Of a stretch of 64,000 nucleotides of DNA, positions 1-8,717 are shown piece after piece. Under the pieces are notes generated by a model. It ran no database searches and was not told the origin of the DNA. It saw nothing but the letters and a program-made list of their open reading frames with translations. Location: contig DASTPP010000146.1 in assembly GCA_035762175.1 (NCBI GenBank), positions 33,146 to 97,145 on the forward strand, written 5' to 3'. The position numbers and the translations under genes were made by a program. Within the stretch, counting starts at the first letter, position 1. Each line of letters begins with the position of its first letter. The stretch comes from DASTPP01 sp035762175 (GTDB lineage: Bacteria; Myxococcota_A; Polyangia; Polyangiales; Polyangiaceae).

Positions 1-1068
1 CGGGGCGTGGTTGCCGGCGCCGTAGCCCGACTGCGAGCTCAGGCGCACGTAGCTGTAGGGCATCAGCGCGAGCGTCGTCTCGAGCAGGGGCAGCTTGCCG
101 TGCTCGGCGTCGCTCATGGGCTCGACCTCCCAGCGGAGGGCCGGCGAGTGGAAGGCGCCGCAGACGACGACGATCTTGTCGGGATCGTGCCCGGCGGCCA
201 CCGTCTCGCGGATGACCCGGCGCATGAAGGCCTCGCGGGTCAGGGTCTCGCGCTTCTCGAGCGTCGACTCGTCGCGCAGGGCCCGCAGGCCCGCCCCGAA
301 CTCGTAGATCGAGTCGCGGTACGAGCCGGGCTCGGTGCTGTGCTCGAAGACGCGCTCCCACCACGTTTCGTGGTCGGGGTCGCCGCTCAGGCGCGCGATC
401 TCTTCGTAGGGGTCGTCGAGGTACGCCTGCGAGCTGGTCTCGGCCTCGGTCGGGCGGGGCTCGCCCCCGTCGAGGGCGTCGGCCGGCGCGCCCCCGCCGC
501 CCGGCCCCGCCTGGCCGCCCGGCTCGCCCTTGCCCGGGGCCTCGGCTCGCTCGCGGTCGCGCTTCTGCTCTTCGGCCGCCTGCAGGCCGAGGAAGGCGGA
601 TGCTGGCAAGTCCATCAGGCGGACGAGGCGCTTTTTCGAGAGCGCCCACGAGGCGGCGACCCACTCGGGCGAGTACGCCGCCATCGGAAAGAGGATGGAC
701 CGGACGGGCCGCTCTTTGGTAAACGCCAGAATGGCGATGGGGGGCTTGGTCTTTTTGTGCGCGAAGTGCGGCACGAGGTGCGTCGCGTCGCTCGGCCCCT
801 CGATGAGCACGGCGGTGGGGTCGACCTCGTCGAGAAAGCGCGCGAGGTGGTACGCCCCCATGGGTGAGAAGTGGCGAATGCCGAAGACGTGCCCCATCGG
901 GCCCGACTCGGGCACGGGCCGGGGCGCCGCCTTCGGGGCCTTCGCCGCGGCCTTCGGGGCGGCCCCCGCCGCGGCCTTCGGGGCGGCCCCCGCCGCGGCC
1001 TTGGCCGGGGCCGTGCCTGCCGAGGCCTTGGCCGAGGCCATGCCTGCCGAGGCCTTGGCCGAGGCCAT
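1..1068 (-). CDS. DUF5682 family protein (YehM-like), 3' end outside window
   Basis: The first 356 codons of a larger protein are visible; the gene runs off the left edge. After an Ala/Lys/Pro-rich, repetitive N-terminus of about 55 residues comes the hallmark GIRHFSP motif and then LIEGP, followed further on by CGAFHSP. These motifs typify DUF5682 proteins, which accompany MoxR ATPases, SWIM zinc-finger and VWA proteins in Yeh-type clusters. The biochemical function is unknown. The ATG lies 2 bp beyond the TAA of the upstream MoxR gene, so the two are surely co-transcribed. The same frame is open upstream through the MoxR gene and into the HEAT gene (see findings). Confidence 0.85.
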   Translation of the reverse strand, partial: MASAKASAGMASAKASAGTAPAKAAAGAAPKAAAGAAPKAAAKAPKAAPRPVPESGPMGHVFGIRHFSPMGAYHLARFLDEVDPTAVLIEGPSDATHLVPHFAHKKTKPPIAILAFTKERPVRSILFPMAAYSPEWVAASWALSKKRLVRLMDLPASAFLGLQAAEEQKRDRERAEAPGKGEPGGQAGPGGGGAPADALDGGEPRPTEAETSSQAYLDDPYEEIARLSGDPDHETWWERVFEHSTEPGSYRDSIYEFGAGLRALRDESTLEKRETLTREAFMRRVIRETVAAGHDPDKIVVVCGAFHSPALRWEVEPMSDAEHGKLPLLETTLALMPYSYVRLSSQSGYGAGNHAP

Positions 1069-1070
1069 GA

Positions 1071-2273
1071 TTAAACGAGCTCCTTGCAGGCCTTGTAGAT
1101 GGGCGTCCACTCGCCGCCGCGCTTCTTGAGCACGTTCTCGAGGTACTCGACGAACACCTCGGCGTCTTTCAGATCGTCTTTGACCACGGCGCCCATCAGC
1201 CCGGCGGCGAGATCGCGCTCGCTGACCTCGCCCGAGCCGAAGTGGCCCGCGAGCGACATGCCGTTGCCGAGCACGCTGATGGCCTCGGCGGTCGAGAGCA
1301 CGCCCGAGGGGCTCTTGACCTTCTGCTTGCCGTCGAGCGTCTGGCCGCGGCGCAACTCTTGGAAGATCTGCACGATCTTCTGCACCGCCTCGCGCGCCGG
1401 CGGCGCCGCCGGCAGCCTTAGGCTCGCGCCGATCTCGGCGACGCGCTTCTCGACGATGTCGCACTCGGTCGCGAGGTCGGTCGGCAGGGGCAAGACCACG
1501 ATGTTGAAGCGGCGCTTCAAGGCGGCGCTCATGTCGTTGACGCCGCGGTCGCGCGTGTTGGCCGTGGCGATGACGTTGAAGCCGCGCTGCGCCTTGACGT
1601 GCGTGCCGAGCTCGGCGACCGTCAGCACCTTCTCGGAGAGCATGGTGATGAGCGCGTCTTGCACCTCCGAGGGGCAGCGCGTGATCTCTTCGAAGCGCAC
1701 GAGCTCGCCCTTGGCCATGGCGCGGTAGACGGGCGAGGGCACGAGGGCGCGCTCGGTGGGGCCCTCGGCGAGCAAGAGGGCGTAGTTCCACGAGTAGCGA
1801 ATTTGCTCTTCGCTCGTGCCCGCGGTGCCCTGCACGAGCAGCTGCGAGTCGCCCGAGATGGCCGCGGCGAGGTGCTCGCTGAGCCAGCTCTTGGCCGTGC
1901 CCGGCTCGCCGATGAGCAAGAGGGCGCGGTCGGTGGCGAGGGTGGCGACGGCGATCTCGACGAGGCGCGGGGCGCCGACGTACTTCGGCGTGATCTTGAC
2001 GCCCTTCGCCTCGCCGCCGATGACGTAGGTGAGCACCGCGCGCGGCGAGAGGCGCCAGCCGGGCGGCTTCTCGTGCGTGTCGGCGGCCGCGAGGGCCTCG
2101 AGCTCGTGCTTGAAGAGCACCTCGGCGGGCTCGCGCAGCGCGGTGCTCGCCGCCGCCTGGCTCGGGCCCGCGGCCGCGGGGGCCCGGCGCGGGGCGCCCG
2201 CCTCGGCGCTGCCGTTGCCGGCGGAGGGGGTCGTCACGGCGCCGGCGATCTCGTCTTTCTTCTTCGAGGCCAT
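1071..2273 (-). CDS. MoxR-family AAA+ ATPase (YehL-like)
   Basis: A 400-residue ATPase of the MoxR class, chaperone-like motors usually paired with VWA or accessory proteins. Residues 1-50 are low complexity. The P-loop GEPGTAKS is at 122-129, the Walker B region VRFEEIT at about 192-198, the sensor-1 stretch IATANTRD at 235-242 and the arginine-finger-like LKRRF near 252-256. Walker B reads EE instead of the usual DE. Flanking DUF5682, HEAT and SWIM genes point to the YehL subgroup. The start ATG overlaps in another frame with the unterminated HEAT reading frame. Substrate and partners are inferred only from context. Confidence 0.93.
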   Translation of the reverse strand: MASKKKDEIAGAVTTPSAGNGSAEAGAPRRAPAAAGPSQAAASTALREPAEVLFKHELEALAAADTHEKPPGWRLSPRAVLTYVIGGEAKGVKITPKYVGAPRLVEIAVATLATDRALLLIGEPGTAKSWLSEHLAAAISGDSQLLVQGTAGTSEEQIRYSWNYALLLAEGPTERALVPSPVYRAMAKGELVRFEEITRCPSEVQDALITMLSEKVLTVAELGTHVKAQRGFNVIATANTRDRGVNDMSAALKRRFNIVVLPLPTDLATECDIVEKRVAEIGASLRLPAAPPAREAVQKIVQIFQELRRGQTLDGKQKVKSPSGVLSTAEAISVLGNGMSLAGHFGSGEVSERDLAAGLMGAVVKDDLKDAEVFVEYLENVLKKRGGEWTPIYKACKELV

Positions 2274-2274
2274 G

Positions 2275-4449
2275 GCTGGTCTTGGTCTTTCTTGCGGGGG
2301 GTAAGGCGACGGCGCGGTCGCGCTCGAGGTGGGTGATGAGCTCTTCGTACTGGTCGGCGAGCCAGCTCTTCGTCTTCGCCTTCTTGACCTTCTCGGCCTT
2401 GGCCTTGAGCGCGGGCACGACCGAGGGGTCGTCGAGCTTGCGCAGCGCCTGCAAGACGTAGCCGGGGTACTTGCTCTTCAGCTTGTCGAGGTGCTCGACG
2501 AGCGCGGCGGCGGCGCGCTTGTCGCCGATCTGGCCGAGCGCGCTGACGATGTTCGAGTCGTCGCTCGGCGCCTTCTGCAAGAGCTTGACGAGCGGGTCGA
2601 CGGCCTCGGCGGCCTTGAGCTCGCCGAGCGCCGAGGCGGCCGCGTCGCGCGTGCGCTTGTCGGCGAGGCCCTTCAGAAAGAGGGGCACCACCGCCCGGCC
2701 GCCGGCGGCGACGAGGGCGTCGGCGATCGAGTGCTCGTTGCCCTTGTCCGTCTCGAAGAGCTGGCTGAGCGGCTTGACGACGCGCGCGTCGCGGGTACGC
2801 CCCAGCGCCTCGTACAGCTCGTGGAACTTCGACGCCTTCGGGTGCTTGAGCGCCGGCAAGAGCACGTCGACCCAGGCGGCGTCGAGCGCGGGCTCTTCTT
2901 TCTTCTTCGAATCGTCGTCGCCGTCGCCGTCGCCGTCGTCATCGTCGTCGTCGTCGTCGCGCTTCTTCTTGTCGTCGAAGAAGTGCTCGTAGTCGTTGAG
3001 GTGGTAGCCGGGCGTGGCAAGCTCTTCGAGAATCAGCTCGGCCCGGTCGGGGCCCTTCTTGTCTTTGAGGGCGGCCTCGCCGAAGTAGGCCTTGGCCCGG
3101 GCGGCCACGTTGGTAGGGTCGAGCCGGAAGAAGGCGTTGACGGCGATCATCTTGAGCTCGTAGACGTCGCTCGTCAGCTCTTCGGCGAGCACCGCGAGCG
3201 CGGCCGGGTCGCGCGAGCGCAAGAGCGCCTCGCCCGCCGCGACGCGCAGCTTCTCGATGGCGTGCTGCCGGAAGACCGGCACGAGCCGCTCGAGCGTCGC
3301 GGGCGTCAGCGGCCGGGGGCCGAGGGCCTCCATCACGGCGACGGCGAAGTCGGTCTTCTTCTCGATGAGGCGCATCGCGTCGCGCTCTTCTTTCGAGGGC
3401 GCGGCGGCCACGCGCTTGCGGGCGACGACCTTCTTGGCGACCTTCTTGACGGCCTTGGCGGCGCCCTTGGCCGCGCGCGGCGCCTTGTAGGGCTTGACGT
3501 CGAGGGCCTCGGGCGAGAGCAGGCCGAGCAGCCGCTCGGTCGTCTTGGGGTGCTCGAACGCGCCGAGCACCTTGACGGCCGCCTCGCGCACCTCGTCGGT
3601 GTCGTCGAGCGCCTTCAAGAGCGCCTCGAGCGCCGCGTCGCTCGTCGACTTGGCGAGGCCCCGGACGCACGCCTTGCGAATGATCTGGTTCTTGTCTTCG
3701 ATGAGCGCGAGCGCCTTCGCCTCGGCCGCCGGCGGGTCGAGGCGGCCGAGCAACTCGAGCGCCGAGGCCTTGACCGCGAGCGAGCCCTCGTCGAAGGCCC
3801 GGTCGACGAGCGCGCGCGCGCCCGGGCCCCGCACCGTCACCACCGCCCGCAGCCGGCGCGCGTCGGGCGCGTTGCCCTTCGGGTCGTAGGCGGCGAGCAC
3901 GTAGGGCACCGACGCCTCGCCCAGCTTCGGAATGACCTCGTCGACGATGGTGTCGCCGATGCCGTTGTCGCGCAGGGCGGCGACCCAGAGCTCCATCAGG
4001 CGGAGGTCGTGCACGGCGCCCCGCTCGACCGCCGAGGCGATGACCTTGTTGCGCTTGACGCCGCCGCGGTCGCGGCCGGGCGGCTGGCTGTTGGTCAGGG
4101 CGTAGAAGAGCGGCTCGAGCTCGAAGGGCGGCAGGGGCGTCTCGAGCTTCGCGGTCTGGGCGAGGGGCTTCGGCTCGCCCTCGGCCGGGCGGGGGGCGGC
4201 CTGCGCGCCCCGCAGCTGCATGCTCATGGCCGACAGGTTCAAGAGCTCGGTCGCGGCCGCCCGCGCCTTCGCCCCCGTCACCTTGCCGGCCTGCTCGGCC
4301 ATCTTGGCCAGAAAGGGCACCTTCTCGCCGAGCTTGGCGAGCGCCTCTCGGCGGGCCATGAGCCCGTCGTCGGCGCCCGCGGCGCCGCCGCCCGCGACCA
4401 AGAGGCGCTCGACGTCGCCGTCGAGGGCACGAAATAGCTCTTTGGACAA
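2275..4449 (-). CDS. HEAT-repeat protein with poly-Asp linker; no in-frame stop
   Basis: Starts at TTG 4449, five bases after GGGAGG (4455-4460). It encodes a helical-repeat protein of about 720 residues: recurrent units such as ALELLGRLD, ALLKALDDTDEVREAAVKVLG and AASALGELKAAEAVDPLVKLL identify HEAT/armadillo repeats, probably a protein-binding scaffold. An acidic tract of nine Asp followed by Asp/Gly sits near residue 500. Recognisable sequence ends around 2310, but the frame contains no stop: it stays open under the MoxR gene and joins the DUF5682 frame to the window edge. The end given is therefore the MoxR start, not a true stop. A missing C in the C6 run at 2296-2301, or a real overlap, could explain this. 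Confidence 0.75.
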
Positions 4450-4514
4450 GTTTGCCTCCCGAGAATTTACCTTGAAGGGCTCACAGCAGAGAACGCGACG
4501 CGCGGCGCGAGCTC

Positions 4515-4556
4515 GCCCGGCCGCGCGCGCCCGCGAAGGCGCGCGGCCGGCCGGGC
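4515..4556 (-). terminator. GC-only hairpin between SWIM and HEAT genes
   Basis: GCCCGG-CCGCGCGC pairs with GCGCGCGG-CCGG-CCGGGC, with a 4-base bulge, in the 120-bp gap between the SWIM stop and the HEAT start. There is no T tract, so it could be an attenuating or mRNA-stabilising hairpin rather than a terminator. Confidence 0.3.
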
Positions 4557-4572
4557 GCGGGGGTGGGGCGGC

Positions 4573-6117
4573 TCAGAGGCCGAGGCGCAGGTGCGTCTCG
4601 CCCGCGACGAGCGCGAGCGCCTGGCCGAAGACGCAACGCTCGCCCGGGTCGAACCAGAGCCGCAGGGCGACCGAGCCGGGCCCGAAGGCGCCCGCCGCCT
4701 GCGCGAAGTTGCGCGTGGTCGGGTAGATGGCCTCGCGGGGGTCGCGCATGACGACGCGCCCGCCGGCCCCGTCGTCGAGCAAGGGCGCGTCGCCGGCGAG
4801 CCCGTACTTCGCCGCGCGCACCAGGAAGACCGCCTCTTGGGGCGAGAGCGGGTTCTTGAGCTGGTCGCGCAAGGCCTTGAGCGCCGGCTCGAGCGGCCGC
4901 GCCAGCTCGTGCACCTTCGCGTAGTCGGCCGGCGTGCGCGGCCGCTCGCGCACCGCCTCGGGGTCGCGCTCGTTCCACCTTATGCGCCGGTTGACGACCT
5001 CGCCCGGGTAGAGCGCCGCCTCGCGCACCGCGAGCACGCCGGCGCGGCTCGCGCGCAGCTTGCCGCCGAACTGCAGCGCTTTGTAGGGCATCGGCGTCGT
5101 TTCGACGTGGATGCGCCCGTCGCTCAGATCGAGCAGGTAGCCCGCCGCCGAGATCATCTCGAGCAGCGGGTCGTCGATCGACTCGTGGGCGAGCTCGACG
5201 AGCGTCCGGTCGGCCGCCCAGTACCCCGCCTCTTTCAGCTCGGGTAGCTGCCAGACGCGCCCGAGCAAGAGCTCGACCTGCGCGTCGGCCTCGCTCTTCG
5301 ACTCGCCCTCCTCGAGCTTGCCCTCGAGCGCCTTCTTGCCCTTGCGCACCGTGACCCAGAGCTGCGTGACGAGCTGCGCCACGCGGGCCCGCCGCTCTTC
5401 GTCGCTCAGCTTCGTGGCCGCCCGGCGGCGCTCGGACACGTAGTCGTAATCGTCGTCATCGTCGTCGTCGTCGCCGTCGCCCTCGTCGTCGCCTTTCTCG
5501 TTGGCGCGGGCGACCAGGTCCCACAGGCGCATCAGCCGGGCGTAGGCGCCGCGCAGCTGCACGTCGTTCATGCGCTTGGCCTGCTCTTCGACGGCCTTGA
5601 CGTTCTTCTTGCTGAGGCCGCCGAGGCCCGCCGACACGAGGTCGACCAAGAAGGTCTCGAGCGTCTCGAGCGCGTCGAGCTGCTCTTGCGCCTTCTTGAG
5701 CTGGGCGGTCTTGTTGACCTGTCGCGGCGCCGCGGGCTTCTTGCCCGCGCCCTCGCCCTCGTTCTTCGCCGCGAGCTTCTGCCGCTTGTCGAGCAAATCT
5801 TGCGGGGGCTCGGCGACCTTGAAGCTCGTGCCGTTCTCGACGAAGGCGAGCATCAGCCCCACGCAGTGCTTGCACGGGAAGATGCGCGAGGGGCACGAGC
5901 AGCGCGTCGTCGGCCGGTCGCCGCCCGTGCCGAGGTCGAACGAGAGCTTGTAGGGCTGCGCGGCCGAGCCCTTGCACTCGCCCCACACCAGCGTCCCGTC
6001 GTCGTTCTTCGCGAGCGCGCGGAACGCGCCCTTTTTGATGAGGCCCCGGCCGCCCTGCAAGGCGCCGTCGTTGGGCGACATGGCGGCGACCATCTGTGCC
6101 GTCAGCTCGATGGACAT
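4573..6117 (-). CDS. SWIM zinc-finger protein (YehQ-like)
   Basis: 514 residues; ATG 6117 has GGGAGG at 6126-6131, eight bases upstream. The SWIM motif CxC-x6-CxH is C73-S-C75 ... C82-K-H84, a zinc-binding module for nucleic-acid or protein binding. The rest is mostly helical; a poly-Asp tract near residue 215 mirrors that in the neighbouring HEAT protein. It is the first gene of the minus-strand cluster SWIM-HEAT-MoxR-DUF5682. SWIM proteins of this type (E. coli YehQ) occur with MoxR and VWA proteins. The molecular role is unknown. Confidence 0.88.
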   Translation of the reverse strand: MSIELTAQMVAAMSPNDGALQGGRGLIKKGAFRALAKNDDGTLVWGECKGSAAQPYKLSFDLGTGGDRPTTRCSCPSRIFPCKHCVGLMLAFVENGTSFKVAEPPQDLLDKRQKLAAKNEGEGAGKKPAAPRQVNKTAQLKKAQEQLDALETLETFLVDLVSAGLGGLSKKNVKAVEEQAKRMNDVQLRGAYARLMRLWDLVARANEKGDDEGDGDDDDDDDDYDYVSERRRAATKLSDEERRARVAQLVTQLWVTVRKGKKALEGKLEEGESKSEADAQVELLLGRVWQLPELKEAGYWAADRTLVELAHESIDDPLLEMISAAGYLLDLSDGRIHVETTPMPYKALQFGGKLRASRAGVLAVREAALYPGEVVNRRIRWNERDPEAVRERPRTPADYAKVHELARPLEPALKALRDQLKNPLSPQEAVFLVRAAKYGLAGDAPLLDDGAGGRVVMRDPREAIYPTTRNFAQAAGAFGPGSVALRLWFDPGERCVFGQALALVAGETHLRLGL

Positions 6118-6381
6118 GGAGAATGCCTCCCGGGCAAACTTCGCCTTCCTGGTACGACGCCTACCACGACGCTTCGCCCTCCGGAATCACCCACCGGGGG
6201 GGCCACGGCGGATCATCAATGTCCGTAGTGGGCGGGGCCGAGGGCCCTCGGGGCGCTTCTTTCCGCCGGGGCGGGGCCGCCGGCCGGGCCCGGCCGGGGT
6301 TAAGGGTGGGGCTCGGGGGGCGCCCCGGGGGCCGGGCTCGCGCTTGCACGAGGGGGAGGGCTGGGCTTTCTTGCCGGGTCG

Positions 6382-7194
6382 ATGGCAAACGCGCGGGTTC
6401 GCGGCGGGCGGGGTGTGGTGGGGCTCGCGGGGGCGCTCGCGCTCGGGACGCTCTCGTGCGCGGGCGAGCGGCCGCCGGCGCGCCGGCCCGACGCGGCGCA
6501 TAGCGGGCAGGGCCACGGTCATGGGCACGGCCACGGCCACGACCGCGGTCATGGTCATGGTCATGGCCACGGCCACGACCGCGGCCACGGTCATGGGCAC
6601 GCGGCGCCGGGCGGGCATGTGCAGCACCGCTTCGAGCGGGCCGAAGACTGGGCGCGCGTCTTCGACGACCCCGCGCGCGACGCGTGGCAGAAGCCCGACC
6701 AGGTCGTCGAGCTGCTCAAGCTCTTTCGCACCGATCGCGTCGTCGATCTCGGCGCCGGCACGGGCTACTTCGCCGCGCGCATCGCCCGGCGCCTGCCCGA
6801 GGGCGTCGTGTTCGCCGCCGACGTCGAGCCCGACATGGTGCGTTATCTGCGCGAGCGCGCGACGCGCGAGGGGCTCTCGAACCTGCGGCCCGTCTTGGCC
6901 AAGCCCGACGAGGTGCCGCTCGACGCGCCCGTCGATCTCGTGCTCGTCGTCGACACCTACCACCACCTGGCCGACCGGGCCGGCTACTTTCGCCGCCTCG
7001 GCAAGCAGCTACGACCGGGCGGTCGCGTCGCCGTCATCGACTTTACCAAAGAGTCGCCCGAGGGCCCCCCGCCCGAGCATCGCCTGACGCCCGCCCAGGT
7101 CGAAGCCGAGATGCGCGAGGCGGGCTACCAGCTCGAGGCCCGGCACGACGTCTTGCCGCGGCAGTATTTTCTGGTCTTCCGGCGCGCGCCCTGA
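6382..7194 (+). CDS. SAM-dependent methyltransferase with lipoprotein-like signal and His-rich region
   Basis: 270 residues. The N-terminus (RGGRG, hydrophobic VVGLAGALALGTL, then SC at 25-26) looks like a lipoprotein signal, though the lipobox is imperfect. A Gly-His repeat (GHGHGHGHDRGH-type, about residues 42-75) follows and could bind metal. The C-terminal half is a class I methyltransferase: motif I VVDLGAGTGYFA near residue 120, then FAADVEPDMV and a DTYHHL segment, close to myxobacterial exported methyltransferase-like proteins. If truly exported, it would lack cytoplasmic SAM, so a moonlighting or metal-related role is possible. Monocistronic. Confidence 0.8.
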   Translation: MANARVRGGRGVVGLAGALALGTLSCAGERPPARRPDAAHSGQGHGHGHGHGHDRGHGHGHGHGHDRGHGHGHAAPGGHVQHRFERAEDWARVFDDPARDAWQKPDQVVELLKLFRTDRVVDLGAGTGYFAARIARRLPEGVVFAADVEPDMVRYLRERATREGLSNLRPVLAKPDEVPLDAPVDLVLVVDTYHHLADRAGYFRRLGKQLRPGGRVAVIDFTKESPEGPPPEHRLTPAQVEAEMREAGYQLEARHDVLPRQYFLVFRRAP

Positions 7195-7225
7195 GGGCGG
7201 GGCCGCCGGGCGGGGGCTGTTTAGA

Positions 7226-7251
7226 CAACTTGCTCAGGCTTGCACAAGTTG
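7226..7251 (+). terminator. Hairpin downstream of methyltransferase gene
   Basis: CAACTTG (7226-7232) pairs with CAAGTTG (7245-7251) across a 12-base loop. An outer GGGGG/CCCCC pair could extend it. It starts 31 bp after the methyltransferase stop; no T tract follows, so termination is only a guess. Confidence 0.35.
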
Positions 7252-7531
7252 CCCCCGCCGTTGAGCAGCCAGGGCGGCCTGCTACCCCCCTTACTGTTGG
7301 AGAAAGCCCGGAATTGGGCGCAAGGGCTCGCTGGCACGGGCCTTGAAATAGGGGAGGGCATAGAACGCACGATTCTCCAGCCCACCGCGGCGGGGCCACC
7401 GCACACCAGCCCCGCCCGACGAACGAGAAGGCCCGGCTTCCCGACCGACCGGGCGATGACCGTAAGAGACACGAAGAACTTGGCTTTGCTTCCTTGCTTA
7501 CCGCGCGCCCGGGCCTGCGCCCCGGTCGCGA

Positions 7532-7577
7532 TGCTTTGCTTCGCTTCGCTTCGCTTTGCTTTGCTTTGCTTTGCTTC
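7532..7577 (+). repeat. CTTYG pentanucleotide microsatellite
   Basis: About nine consecutive GCTTT/GCTTC pentamers, unusually T-rich for this genome, in non-coding DNA between convergent genes. Confidence 0.8.
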
Positions 7578-7933
7578 CTTACGCTGGTCGCTTCACTTCG
7601 CTGTTTCCTACCCGGCGCCGCGCCGCCCCCGGCGCGCGCTACCGCTTCGAGCGCGAGCTCGCTCGCGACCCCCGCTTACCCGGCCCCGCCCGCTCGGGGC
7701 CCGGCCCGCTTCGCTTGGCTTGACCTTACCTCTTACCCTTACCCGAGCCCCGCCTTTCGCGGGGAGCGCGGGGCGCGCCCGGCCCAAACGCTCGGGCGCG
7801 CCCCGCGTCCGGGGCCTACCGAAGGCGCGCCACGCTCGCCGGGCTTTTCTGGCGTAGCCCACGGGCTTGAGCCTGGGCGGCGTCCGCCGACCGTTGCGCG
7901 GCGCCCTCTCGAAGTCCGGGGCGCGAACCTTCG

Positions 7934-8473
7934 TCAGAGGCCGTTCTGGCGCTTGGTGACGGGGTGGTTCTGGCCGGGGGCTTGCGCCCAGAGGGTGCCG
8001 ACGTTGGTGGTCAGGCCGACGGCGACGCCGAGGGCTTCGAGCGTCGGGACGTCGACGCCGAAGATGGGCTGGCTCTCGTGCAGGTCGACGCGAATCTGGG
8101 CGTAGTAGCCGCGGCCCGCGCTGCCCTTCCAGGCGAGGGGCGACGGCTGCCAGGCGCCGTCGCGGTTCGGCACCAAGACGAAAGCGCTCTCGTAGCCGTC
8201 GAAGCCGGGGTGCTGGCGGCGCACCTCGGCGTCGTCGACCTCGATCTCGACGTTGAGCACGGGCTCGGTCGCGTCGTTGCCGTAGGTCGGCGTGCCGGTG
8301 ACGACGATCGCGTAGCTGGCCTTCACGACGACGCCGGCGCCGAGCGACTGGCCCTCGGTGGCGGCGTCCGTCGTGCTCGCGCTCGCGCCGTCGTCGTCGC
8401 GCGGGGCGCAGGCGGGCGCGGCGGCGAGGGCGGCAAAGAGGGCGGCGAAGAGGGCGAAGTTCGACGTGCGCAT
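7934..8473 (-). CDS. Putative lipoprotein of unknown function
   Basis: 179 residues with a clear export signal (hydrophobic FALFAALFAALAAAPAC, Cys22). The mature part begins with an acidic/Ser-rich linker and has a beta-rich body (VVVKASYAIVVTGTP, LNVEIEVDD, YYAQIRVDLHE). No family recognised. Likely surface or periplasmic. Monocistronic, divergent from the Yip1 gene, about 245 bp apart. Confidence 0.7.
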   Translation of the reverse strand: MRTSNFALFAALFAALAAAPACAPRDDDGASASTTDAATEGQSLGAGVVVKASYAIVVTGTPTYGNDATEPVLNVEIEVDDAEVRRQHPGFDGYESAFVLVPNRDGAWQPSPLAWKGSAGRGYYAQIRVDLHESQPIFGVDVPTLEALGVAVGLTTNVGTLWAQAPGQNHPVTKRQNGL

Positions 8474-8717
8474 GGCGTGTCTCCTGGCGTTCGGGGTGCG
8501 GCGGGCGGGTGCGCCCGCGACGTGCCCCGGAACCTACGCGCCCTCGCTCGGGCGGGCTTACGCGCCCCGGCCATTGATTTGCCCGAGGGCGCCAGCGCGC
8601 AAAGCCGTCGCCCGCGCGAGCCATCACGGCTTGGTGCGCCGGCCGGCTTCGCGTACTGTCGTTCGGCGAGTGTCGCGGGGCTGGCCTCGCGCTCCAACAG
8701 GAAGAAGGTCAGGGGCA

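Larger units (their letters stand above)
7195..7933. other. Convergent intergenic region with simple repeats
   Basis: No convincing gene. It contains a small hairpin (7226-7251), a run of CTTCG/CTTTG pentamers (about 7532-7577) and more pyrimidine-rich CTTAC-like sequence around 7715-7745. It separates the 3' ends of the methyltransferase and the minus-strand lipoprotein gene. Confidence 0.6.

Noticed and set aside
2329..4437. 700-codon open frame on the plus strand
   Set aside because: Exactly antisense in codon register to the HEAT gene; peptide is Arg/Gly/Glu-rich with no domains. A product of few stop codons at high GC.
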